Of a stretch of DNA of 64,000 nucleotides, positions 18,455 to 29,200 are shown piece after piece. How positions within the stretch are numbered: position 1 is the stretch's first letter; every line of letters begins with the position of its first letter. Under the pieces are notes generated by a model. It worked only from the letters and a program-made list of their open reading frames with translations. It ran no database searches and had not been told where the DNA came from. A program made the translations under genes and the position numbers. This stretch comes from Rhynchopus sp. YZ270_cl-10 (Eukaryota; Euglenozoa; Diplonemea; Diplonemida; Diplonemidae): the NCBI GenBank assembly GCA_964035575.1, contig OZ037851.1:1-64000 (forward strand), read 5' to 3'.

Positions 18455-19275
18455 GTACCCTGCGGCCAACAACAGAAGATGTAAAAAGGAAACCTAATGA
18501 CTTGCCCGTACCGTAAGAGAACGAGGGCGGTTCACAACCGCTCGACAGCCGGCGGCCCACCTTCCGTTGAAGAGTTGTGAGCTTACAGGTACTGCAGTTC
18601 GCTGCACCCAACGCTTGATGCACGATAGTATACACAAGAGAGCAGAAACCCAAAAACACAAAAAGGGGTGGGCGGGGGGGTCACAACATCTCTCTCTTGG
18701 CGCCCCATGCTGTACCGACAGTTGGGCCTCACCCTTTCTCTTAGGGATATGAGCGACTCTGGCCTGACCGCTGGCCATTTATGCTCCGGGTGCGAGCACC
18801 CATCATAGCATAGGGGGGCCAGCCTGACCCAGCATTTATATACCCTGCCAGGGTGAACTTGCATAAAAGAGGGCAGGGGCGTTTAGACCCTGAGGACTGG
18901 GGGAAGTCCCGCATACCCCAACAGAAAGACAAAGGCTATGCACTGGTGATATACGAGAGGCAGGGTTGCTGAAAAACAAAAAGACCCTGAAGGCACAAAA
19001 ACGCCCCGCATACCCCTCCTCGCCTCCTGTTTTGTAATCTCTCAGGTAGGAGACATCGGTTCGAGCGGTCAACACCTTCATAGAGTTTCTGGAGGAACGG
19101 ACCCCCGGATGCAATTTAAGGTCCAGCCCAGGACCTAAATAAAATAAAAATAGATGTGGAAAGCACGTGTTACATGCCTTCATCGCCAACGTCTTCTGTT
19201 GCATCTTCTCGTTCAGAGTACGGCTCGCAATCAGCAGCTTTTCGCCATCCCTCTGTGTGGAAAGTAAATGTACAA
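18455..19275. other. Gene-free structured spacer
   Basis: No coding gene is supported. The stretch around 18500-18600 resembles 25399-25490: both have CCCGTACCGTAA, then a G-rich segment with GGGCGGT, then GTTGTGAGCTTACAGGTAC or a close variant. This suggests a second short dispersed family. The GC-rich part at 18700-19130 has no recognisable RNA gene. Confidence 0.45.
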
Positions 19276-19340
19276 AAGGGAAGCCTCTTTTTTACTTTCA
19301 ACGGATGCCATCCGTTGAAAGTAAAAAAGAGGCTTCCCTT
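19276..19340. repeat. Perfect 65-bp palindrome
   Basis: Two 32-base arms (19276-19307 and 19309-19340) are exact inverted copies around a single C at 19308. The arm starts AAGGGAAGCCTC and ends CAACGGATG. A perfect match over 32 bases implies a recent origin. Confidence 0.95.
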
Positions 19341-19709
19341 GGGCAAAATGGCCATTTTTGGTGAAAAAAATCAAAAAAACAGCAAAATTTTGACATCATG
19401 ACAGCTGCTTGGGCACAAAACTACCCCAGGGAGGTCCTGTGAGTCCATTCCGACCTGTTCTGGACACTTTGGGTACTTTTTTTGGCCGTTTTTTGGTGTT
19501 TTTGTGGTCAAAAAACAGGTCCGAAAATACCCTACTCATACCCTACTCAGTAACATCGCAAGCCTGTAATCACTTTCTGGGTGGGTTTTTTCGTGAAAAG
19601 CGGCTGAAAAGTCACTCCGGGAGCCCGGATAGTTCCAAATTTCCACCAGACACCATAAAAACACCTCAAAAGCATTTCAGAAGGTCGTCAGGCAGGGTTC
19701 CATCACACA
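19341..19709. other. Gene-free spacer
   Basis: AT-rich DNA between the palindrome and the next array. I see no gene or repeat of note. Confidence 0.5.
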
Positions 19710-20262
19710 AGTACACAGTACACAGTACACAGTACACAGTACACAGTACACAGTACACAGTACACAGTACACAGTACACAGTACACAGTACACAGTACAC
19801 AGTACACAGTACACAGTACACAGTACACAGTACACAGTACACAGTACACAGTACACAGTACACAGTACACAGTACACAGTACACAGTACACAGTACACAG
19901 TACACAGTACACAGTACACAGTACACAGTACACAGTACACAGTACACAGTACACAGTACACAGTACACAGTACACAGTACACAGTACACAGTACACAGTA
20001 CACAGTACACAGTACACAGTACACAGTACACAGTACACAGTACACAGTACACAGTACACAGTACACAGTACACAGTACACAGTACACAGTACACAGTACA
20101 CAGTACACAGTACACAGTACACAGTACACAGTACACAGTACACAGTACACAGTACACAGTACACAGTACACAGTACACAGTACACAGTACACAGTACACA
20201 GTACACAGTACACAGTACACAGTACACAGTACACAGTACACAGTACACACACAGTACACAGA
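19710..20262. repeat. 7-bp tandem array (ACAGTAC)n, about 77 copies
   Basis: A perfect 7-base array that ends in a few irregular copies (CACACACAGTACACAG). The unit contains GTAC. Since 7 is not divisible by three, several frames on both strands remain open with a 7-residue period and should not be read as genes. Confidence 0.96.
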
Positions 20263-20449
20263 CCACTCACCGCCCTCCAAAAGGTCCGAGGTTCCCTACG
20301 CCACACAGACAGCACAACCACATGTAATGACTCAACTCAAAGGCTGAGTGAATAGAAACTACAAAGAGTTCTACACGACACACACATGTTGCGAATTGGT
20401 CATGCTAGAAAAATAAAATAAAAATGGGTGCAAAAAGCAAGGGTTATAC

Positions 20450-20690
20450 CTTCCGCTCCTCCTCGAGAATGACGATCCTGGCGGCAAAGGCCTTGGCACG
20501 TTCATTTGTGCCCCAGTAGAAACCAGCTTCCGCAATTGCGACATCCTCTTCAATTTCTGTGACTATGCCCACCAATTTGGAAGTCCACTCCTTGATCTCG
20601 CCCGTCAGCTGGACGTACCTTGACGTCAGGTCAATCACTTCCTGAGCAGCACTGAGCTCAGGAAACACGATACCGCCATCAGGAAGCATA
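20450..20690 (-). CDS. Small hypothetical protein, probable exon
   Basis: An 80-codon frame from an ATG at 20689 (starts MLPDGGIVFPELSAAQEVID, ends RIVILEEERK), mostly helical and acidic. A very long pyrimidine tract ends in GCAAG one base before the ATG, marking a 3' splice site. At the other end the frame runs into GTATAA, which is either the final codons V-stop or a 5' splice site. In the second case a 45-bp intron (20405-20449), with a strong TTTATTTTTCTAG end, would join it to a Cys-rich frame that stops at 20267. I do not recognise the family. It lies downstream of the gene at 21126-21904 on the same strand. Confidence 0.45.
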
Positions 20691-21125
20691 CTTGCGAGAG
20701 GGGAGGGAAAGGGAGGGGAGGGGGGCATGTGAGAGGAGAGAGAGAGAGAGAGAGAGAAATCTAGATACTGTTCCTGTAGGTGAAAAAATTCCCCCCCTCC
20801 CCTTCCAACCTTCAGCTCCGCTGAAGTGGTATTGTTTAAGAATCAAAAAAGGGTATAAGCATTCATTTTTGGAATAGTATTATCTAGATCTCTCAAGTCG
20901 TAGCTATAGCTCCTTACTTCGTACTTGAGAGAGGTATTTATCCTGTTGTGATGTAGAGTCGGTAAGGAGTGAGGAGTGAGGAGGAGGGAATGAGAATGAA
21001 AGAGGAGGAGGAGGAGTACGTTTGTTTTGCACATTGCTCTTCACATACACAAAGATAGACAGACAGTGTATAGATAGACAGACTGCGTCCTGCTACATCT
21101 TTCTTTCTTTGCGAAGATGCAGTCA

Positions 21126-21904
21126 CTAAAGCGACAGCTGAAGAGTCGGAAGCACCACGGCCTCTCCTTCTGCAATCACTTCATCTCTGAAACTCACATC
21201 GAAGCAGCCTTCAGGCCTCCCCACTGCAGACGCCACCTTCCGAAGCAAGTCCCTGCCCGTGTCATCCACACTCACCTCAATCTCGTGTTCCACTCCATCC
21301 AACCCCTGCACAAGGACAGGCACAAAAAGCGCAGACATCTGGGCAAGGGCGTCGTGCACGTTCGAAACAGGCAGCTTCAGGGAAAACGTTGTGTGTGGGT
21401 CTGCAGCACTCACAAGGCGGTGGCGGTCTCCACTCGGTGCCATGCTGTTGATGCTCGCACAACGGCCTGCGACTCTGTGACCGCACGCAGCACCTGGTCG
21501 GTCGTCCCCAAGCTGGCACACCGCCTCGCACTCAGCAATCACATGTCCTGCCTTCGCAACAAACGTCTTCAGCGCGCACACACCTTCCCTTCACGACAGA
21601 AAAGTGCCTGTGTGAGGAAGCTCTGTGCCACCTCCTCTTCACACACGACTTCGCTGCGCGACACATCCTCACGCATCACAAAGTGCCCGACGTGTGTCTG
21701 CAGGAGAAGGTCTTTGTACCTGTCCTCAGTGAGTGGGAGTGCCTCAAGCACACGGCACTTCTCCTCTGCGGCAGTCCGCTGTGCTGTCAGGTCTGCCACG
21801 TGTGAGCAGAGGGCCTGAGACAAGGTAGTAAACCCAGTAGCACCTCTGACAGTCCAGTGTTGTTTTTCGTCTTTCGCAACGGTGTTGTTTGCTTCCTTCT
21901 TCAT
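21126..21904 (-). CDS. Hypothetical protein with a ubiquitin-like C-terminal region, frame interrupted
   Basis: Coding-like sequence runs from the ATG at 21904 (MKKEANNTVAKDEKQHWTVR) to the stop at 21126, but it switches frame about three times between 21600 and 21400. The peptide on both sides of each switch looks like continuous protein: a helical segment (LLLQTHVGHFVMREDVSR), then (CEAVCQLG...TTDQVLRAVTESQAVVRAS), then (DPHTTFSLKLPVSNVHDALA). The last ~65 residues (about FVPVLVQGLDGVEHEIEVSV to LPTLQLSL) have the beta-grasp pattern of a ubiquitin-like domain. The switches sit at a GT/CG dinucleotide run, a GGGG run and a CC, which suggests small sequence errors. Short introns or a decayed gene are alternatives. 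No family was recognised. Confidence 0.5.
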
Positions 21905-22776
21905 TGCGCACGCAGCTTCATGGTTAAGGTTGTGTGAATTTTGGTGGTGAAACGCACGTGAAGTGTGCTCTACTCCAACCCGGATTAGAAAATAGAAAAA
22001 GGAAGGGCGTAGGGGTACCGTGTTCAATTTCTTTTTAGCATTGCATGTAATCATACAATATTTCTTTTTGTGAGTAATTCCGATGCAAGACGAAATCGCA
22101 TGAGCGCGAAAATCAGATATTTGTGATGGCTGGGGTGAGGGTGGTGTGGGATTCTGGCTTAGGCATCTCTTTACAAAGACACTCCCACGAACAAAAAAAT
22201 GGCAATGAAAAATACTGGAAAAAAGTGGTGTATCTTTTTTCCAGAAAACCGAGTTGTAGAACCTACTTCACAACTCATGCATCCTCACAATGTCACCGCA
22301 AGACGACAACGCAAACGGTAATCGTAGTGGAGCAAAAAATGCCTATTTGTCTCCCACTTCTAGGAGGCAAAAACAAAATGACATGTTCTCCCTGAGCATG
22401 ATTGGTCAGAGAAAACAATAACTGTGGAAAAAGAATGTAGTAAGAGAAAGAGAACATAATTTTAGAAAAGAGAAAAAAGAGTTGCATCTTAGAAATCTAG
22501 TGATAAGAGTGATGTGTTACTGAGTCAGACAGTAAATGCAAACTGATTACTAGTAACAGAAAGTTCTGGAACGTAAAAATTTTGGAACCAAAAATAACTG
22601 GGATTTTTAGCCAAAATATGGTAAATTCGAACGTTATTGGTTCCAGAGTTATTTGTTATTCGGTAATATTCATTGTGTTCAGAATCAGGTCTTGAAAAAC
22701 AAAAACTACAAAACAAAAACAATAAAAAATGAACCTCCTGTTGCTGAGTCAACTACTAAAAAAAAATAGATGGAGC
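21905..22776. other. Intergenic region 3' of carnitine acyltransferase copy 1
   Basis: No gene is supported. The part at 21958-22050 (GGATTAGAAAATAG...TTTTTAGCATTGCATGT) is clearly similar to 38485-38576, just 3' of ABC copy 2. The part at about 22270-22380 is weakly similar to 43600-43690, 3' of carnitine acyltransferase copy 2. These look like diverged remnants of older duplications. Confidence 0.5.
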
Positions 22777-24907
22777 TCACAACTTGCTCTTACTCGCACC
22801 AAACACTGCGGACGTATGACTCTTCCTGGAACCTGCACTCTCTTGAGCGGCCTGCTCGTTACGTGCCTCCACAATGCTGCGGAGCTCGTCTATGCTGTCC
22901 CAGACGCCCTTGTTGAATGCCCTGTGGTGAAGGTGCAATGTGTCAATAAAATGGCACTCAGAAACACATACTTGCTATCCTTCGACAAGCTGCTCGTCAC
23001 CAGCAAGATATTGTCAGCAGTCACCAAGTAGTAAGTGCCCAACCCAGTTGCCGTTGTCGGGAAGAAACCTGCGCCGACCGTCACATCCACGTTAATGGTG
23101 GTCGTGCACAGCAAGTTCTCGTTCAACGTGGCGTACCTGTTGTGAATTGTTTGAAAGAATCCAAATGTCGGGAAGTAATGGTGGCCGTGGTGTGAAGAAC
23201 ATTGGGTGTGGGGGTGACATACCCAGTGTCCTGGAACAACGCTGGAACCTGCACACCCAAGCGTTCTGCAGTTTTGCAGATAGCAAACAAATGCCTGTCA
23301 ACTCCGTTGCCTGTCATAGCATCCATCGCCAGCTTCCCATGCTTCTTGACCGCTGCTTGAAGCATCTCGCACAGCTCCGTCGCAGTGTGTTTTGAATTCA
23401 GCACTGCAGAGCAGAAGTCGCTCGACTCTTCTGACGCCACTCTGATAGTTTCTGTTCGTCCACCTTTGAATGCTGCGTTGTTCGCTGACTCATAAGTACT
23501 GAACGTCTCCCCGTACAAACGCTTCACTGCAAGCTGCATGGCAAGCTGCACAAACCCATCAGGTGAAAACCCCAAATCCCGTATGGCCTTCTTCCCAAAC
23601 CCTTCTCCATAGAATGCGACACCCACAGAAAGGGGTGCAATGTACTTCGCAATCGCAACGCGTGAACCCGTGATCCCACGCTTCACGTTGTCTGAAAGCT
23701 CAAAACAAAGTTCGGCAGGTACGACTGTTGGTTCCTCGAACTGACGTGCTCCTGTCTTTGCAGCTGTTGCGTGCCACTGGTCGCAAGCAAAGCGCGACAA
23801 CGGCACACCATCCCCCCAAGAATGTTCGAGGGATATAGCGAGCCAGCCGTTCTTGCTGACACTCATAGTGAAACTCTTGTCGAACCACTTGTTCTGCTTC
23901 TGCAGACTCCCCATCAAGCATTCTTCAACATAATCCATTCCTTCAGGAGACCAGTCCAAGTCCTCATCATCCAGAGACACGGTAAAAATAGCAGAGTCAA
24001 TCGTGTGAAGAGATGTTCGGTTCATCTCGCTCTCTTCCATCTCAGCACGCAGCGATGCCCACGTGTCCCTGTTGAGCGACGTCAGCGCACAGACAGGGAA
24101 CTCTGGGCTCTCCTTCGCCATCGCCACAATAGCATCCAGCCTGGCGGCAATCTGGTGCTCCGACAGAGCACGCTTTGTTGTCCGCGTCCCTGTCGTGACG
24201 GACTCGTACACATTCAGCTTGAACGGACGGCCTTTGCAGAACACGACCATGTGGTCTGAATCTGTGACACGCAGTTCGTCCATCCCCTTTCGTGGAATGC
24301 GTGTGGAGTTGAATAAGTTGCGGTACTGGGACATGTCCAGTGGGTACGCACCTTGTGCCATCATCACGTACGACGAAATAGCCTGAGGTGCCGCTGCTGC
24401 CATTCGCTGGTACCATTCTGTCTGCGTAACATCCTTCGTGTGGAACACATGAGGCGGGAGCGTTCTTGCTTTCAGCAATTCTCTGAAGTCCAGGCTGGCC
24501 CGGATCATACACGCTGCCCTGTACACCTGTGTGTTCTTGCTTGGGTCTTGTCTGAAGAGCAAAGTTCCACTGGAAGCGTACAGAGGATTTCTGTCCTTCA
24601 AGTACATCTCAGACCAGTACTTGGAAATGTATGAGGTGTGAGGGTTGCGTCGGTCCTCCTCCACAAGTGCGGCTTGCAGCGAAACGCCTTCCTTTGTGCG
24701 AAACTGTTCGACAACCCGTTTCGTCTCCTCCAACTGGGTTTGCGTCAGAAGCGGAGACACAGCTTTGATGTACTTCGCACATGTCTCGTTCAGGTCGGGA
24801 ACAGCCAAGCGTGGCAGCGACTTCTGAAAGTGCAGCGTGTGGATCAGGGATGGCTTTATCGGATTCACGATGGGTGACGTCATCTCACTGATGTACAATT
24901 CGGCCAT
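22777..24907 (-). CDS. Carnitine O-acyltransferase, peroxisomal, copy 1 (3 exons)
   Basis: Exons 24907-23223, 23136-22972 and 22921-22777 join in frame to give 664 residues. The introns (86 and 50 bp) begin GTATGT and end CAACAG and CACCACAG. The protein follows the choline/carnitine acyltransferase pattern: N-terminal LPRLAVPDL...YIKAVSPLLT; the catalytic histidine in LEHSWGDG near residue 364; the substrate-binding FSTYESANNAAF...GRTETIR near 474; PALFQDTGY across the first splice; and a final fold segment ending in Ser-Lys-Leu. That SKL is a type 1 peroxisomal signal. The enzyme should move acyl groups between CoA and carnitine in peroxisomes. The start follows the first homologous Met; a CACGCCAG acceptor lies 26 bases upstream and is shared with copy 2. 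Chain-length preference cannot be told. Confidence 0.93.
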
Positions 24908-26264
24908 AATAAAGATGTGTTTTGAAAACTGGCGTGTGGTGAAGGGTGTTGTTATTCAAAGGGGAGAACGCAGTGAACAGTTATGTTGGGAACACGTATT
25001 GTACTCCCTTGATGTCGGGAAGCTCACGTCTATCGATCACAACCTGAAGATATGGAGTGTCTCAGAACAGCAGATACACCTATGTAAAAACTTTCCCCCC
25101 GTGTCAGAAAAATGGGAGAAAAGTCAGTCAGACGCTCCTCAGACTCTCGTGCAGTCAAATATTCAACCAAATAAGCAAAATACGAGGCAAATAAAAGAAA
25201 AGGGGGCTCGGCTTTTATTGTGAATTCCGAAGAGATGATGTTTGTGGGGACCAAAAAAAAATCGCTAAAAAGAGATCATTGCGTTCGGTTATTTTGATTT
25301 TAAAAAGGTAGCCACTGATGCAGACAACACAGAGGCAGTTACGCATCGATGCCTACCTACTACTCTGCGGTCACACCAGAAGCAAAATAAACTTTAGATT
25401 TTCCCGTACCGTAATGCGGACGCGGGCGGTGCAGGCTCGTGGCAAGAGGCCTATCCCTGAAACGTTGTAAGCTTACAGGTACCAAGCCTCACAGAGGACA
25501 CAGTTATCCAAGGTGTGAGGAGCTCTTATAAAGGGGGAGGGGGAAAAATATATTGGCAAGCTGGACCTTAGTTCTCTTGCTAAGTCAGCTATAACCAAAA
25601 ATGCTACGTGCAGTCCTCTACAAGACGTTGCTGAGTAGCCACACTGCAGATGCGCAGTGGTAAAAAAAAAAATTTAAAAGACGCTGAAAAAATGACACGA
25701 AGGGTGAAGAAAGAAAGCGCTTCATGCAGACTCCTCTGCTTGCACTGAGGCACAAACTCCCACCGCCAAGAGCAGCAGTCGTTTGTGATCAGGAAGTGCC
25801 ACGTACCACCACGGTAGTATCATCTCGTAAGCGCTGTTAGTATACGGTCAGTATGTTAACGCAACTTCTCGAGACAAGGGCAAAATAGCTAACACCCAAA
25901 AAAATATATTGCACATATTGTTTGACTACGATCACGGGATAGCCAAATACACTCAAAAAGTATGAAATACAAAATAAAAAGTGAAGTTAATAATGCAGGC
26001 ACCTCCGACTGACCCACGTACGATGCCAGCCATCCGGATGAAAGCACAAATAAAAAATAAACAAAAATAAAAATAAACAAAAAATGGTGAAAGATATGTG
26101 GCACAAACAGGGTAATACCCCGTTTGCGTGTCAGACATCTATCCAAACCTCAGAAAACATCACGTATCACAACAAGTTGTCCGATGGTCACCTCAGACTT
26201 TTACATTCAACGCGACTTCCAAGCTCAAAAGAAGTTGTGTGTACTCTGCTTACGACCTCACATC
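24908..26264. other. Intergenic region with duplicated block
   Basis: The first ~60 bases match the upstream DNA of carnitine acyltransferase copy 2. From 25529 to about 26030 the DNA matches 37493-38339, the 3' flank of ABC copy 2, including GGCAAGCTGGACCTTAGTTC (25553) and the stretch starting ATGACACGAAGGGTGAAG. Copy 2 carries about 330 extra bases (about 37640-37990). No gene is seen. Confidence 0.75.
25977..26049. repeat. Dispersed ~70-bp repeat, copy 2
   Basis: Same family as 18382-18454, with only a few differences. It lies within the block duplicated 3' of both ABC genes. Confidence 0.8.
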
Positions 26265-29200
26265 TCACAACACACCTGCCTGCTGCGCCAGTGTGTAGAA
26301 GATGCCCTCCTTGTCGGCTGCGAGCTCTTCAAACGTTCCGTACTGCCCCACCTGGCCAATGCCCGTTGTCTTGTCTGTTGCCATGACAAGAATCTTGTCG
26401 GAGTCAACAATGGTGTGCAGCCGGTGTGCAATCGTCAGCACAGTGCAGTGAGAAAAGGCAGACCGCAGTGTCTTCTGGATGAGGGTGTCGGTGTGCACGT
26501 CCACAGAGGCCGTCGCCTCGTCCAGAAGCAGGAAACGTCTGTCCAGCACCAACGCGCGTGCAAGGCAAAGCATCTGCCGCTGTCCCACCGACAGCGACTC
26601 GTCCGTTACGGTGACCTCCAGTACACTCTCCCCCGCCTCAGCGCGCTCTGCAAGATGCTCGTGCAGGTGGCACTTCCGCAACGCCTCTTCCACCTGCACG
26701 TCTGTCGCTGTGTGGAACGGGTCGATGTTCCTCCGGATCGTCCCTGACAGCAGCACGGGCTCCTGCGGGATGATGGCGAACAGCTTCCGTAGATCCCGCA
26801 CACTGAACTTCGTTGTGTCTACACCGTCGATCTTCACGTGGTACCCGCTGTCGGGATGCATCAGACGAAACAGCGCCTTCAGCAGCGTGCTCTTCCCACT
26901 CCCAGTCCGCCCCACAATGCCCACCTTGTGTCCCGCCTCCACCGTCAGGTTCACGTCCTTCAGCACCAGGGGCAGTCCCTCACGGTAGCGCACAGACATC
27001 GACGCAATTTCAAGTTTCCCTGCTGGCGGCTTCCAGTCCTTCTCAGGTGGCGCAACGGCAGAGAGTCGTTCCTCCTCACACTCCTCGGGCTTCAGCTCGC
27101 AGTACTCAAACACACGTTCCGTCGAGTTCATTGAGAGGTTGAGAAGCTGTCTGTTCAGCACTGCTTGCGATACAAGCAGCACCACAGTAACTCCTTCATT
27201 GAGCACAAGTCCAATGGACGAAGTCGACAGCGCTGATCTTGCTGGTATGAGCAACAGAATCATGGACCCCATCACCACAGCGGACAAGAGTGTCATTCGA
27301 AGACGCACCCACTCGAAGGCGTAGCGCTCAGACATGAACATCGCGTGGTTCACGTCCATGGCAACCACTTGGTCGAAACGCACGCTGCTCTGCTTCCCGT
27401 ACGCACGGATCACCGCAAGTCCACGAAGGTTCTCTGCAAATATGTTCGATGCCGGGCTTTTTGTGACGTTGAAGAACCGGCGGCACATCAGACTGCACTT
27501 GTCACGCCAAGCAATCAAAATCACCACAGCAATGATGAAAGCCATAACAGCGGTGAAGAGTGGCAGAGTCACGCACAGGACAATAATTGATGTGATCATG
27601 GCCGAAATAAGCAACCAATACTGGAAAAGGTACAACGGCACGAGAATGTCAACATTGTCCCAGTCGTTCGCAAAGCGGGTAAGAATTCTCCCAACAGGTG
27701 TTGTGTCAAAGAACGACACAGGGCACGCAAGGGTGGTCTCGAACTCTTCCCTGTACAATTCCAAGCTCGCACCAGCGGAACCCCAGGCAAAAATAACGCC
27801 GCTCATGTACACCGAAATCAAACCCACCAGCAGAACACCGACATACACAAGAAACCACATGTACGTTGGGCTGTCGCCAATAATGTAGCCGTTGTAAAAG
27901 AGTACCGATTGTTCTACCCCTTCCGTCGTGTACCACCCAGCCCAGATCAGCACAAACTTCTCCACGAGCATGTAAACGGCGACACAGGCAAAGAACGCGG
28001 CCCAGTAACACCATCCCCCGAAGTAGGACATGTACTTGATGTATGTTCCGTACGTCACTGCGCCGTCCTCCAAATCCTCTTGCTCCACAAGCTCGTGCCG
28101 ACACATGAACCCATCCTGCTTGAAGGCTGCTGCACAGGACGCTGTGTTTGCCTCAACTACCACCTCCTCTTCCTCCGCTTTGGCCTCGTCCGCGTCCTTC
28201 TCCTCCACAGCCTTGTGGTACTCTGCACACAGCTGCTCCATCACAGAGCCCTGCCTCGGGTTCGCCATATCCACAGACTCCAGTGTGTAGGCATCGCTAC
28301 CCTGCACCCGCTCCAGACACAGGACCTTGTCTGCGTGCTTTGCATACTGCAGCTGGTTCGTCACAAGGATGCGTGTCTTCCCCGCAAGGCGCTTCTGGAT
28401 CGTCTCCTCGAAGATGTGCAGACCTACGTGTGCGTCAACAGCAGACAGCACGTCGTCCAGCAGGTAGATGTCTGCATCCGAGTACACAGCACGCGCAAGG
28501 GCGACACGTGCCTTCTGCCCGCCAGAGATGTTGATCCCCTTCTCGCCAATCATCGTCGCGTCGCCGTCAGGGAACTGTGTCGACAGGTCGTGCAGCAGCG
28601 CCACTCCTGCCACAGCAGATTCGTAATCCTCCCTACTGCAGCCCTTCGCCGTGCCACGCCTACCCCACTCTACGTTGTCACGAATGCTTCCACTCAGGAT
28701 CCACGCTGTTTGCGGGCAGTACGCAACAGACCCACCCACGTGCACGTCGCCTGCCGAAGCCGCCACCTCACGCAGCAACCCCTGCAAGAATGTCGACTTC
28801 CCTGTCCCCACCTTCCCCACAATCACCACCAGCTCCCCACGTGCCGCCTCAAAGTTGATGTCCGCCACACTCTGCCCACCCGACCGCCCTTCTCCGTCCA
28901 CAGAGCTTTCCGCAAAGGGCTCGCTGTTCTGCACCGTCGCAGCCTTCTCACGGCGCCACCCAAACATCCCGCCCGAGACCGTCACACACCCATCCTGCAC
29001 AGCGTCGGCTTGCGGTGGTGCTTCTTCTCTGCACAGAAAGTTCTGAACACGTCGGAGTGCCGTCAAGGACTGCACAACGCCTGCCAATATAGAAGGGAGA
29101 AAGCCCACAATCACCCGGATCAGCTGTGTCAGGATGAAGAGAGTGAATGCACGCTCGGTGGTAATCCAGGACTCATCCCAAACAGCATAAGTGAGAAGAA

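Noticed and set aside
19040-19075. tRNA B-box-like GGTTCGAGCGG
   Set aside because: No A box or cloverleaf at the right distance.
19409-20347. 312-codon repeat protein and its minus-strand counterparts
   Set aside because: By-products of the 7-bp array; 7-residue periodic peptides on both strands.
22123-22395. 90-codon plus-strand frame near 22.2 kb
   Set aside because: Low-complexity composition in AT-rich intergenic DNA; no motif.
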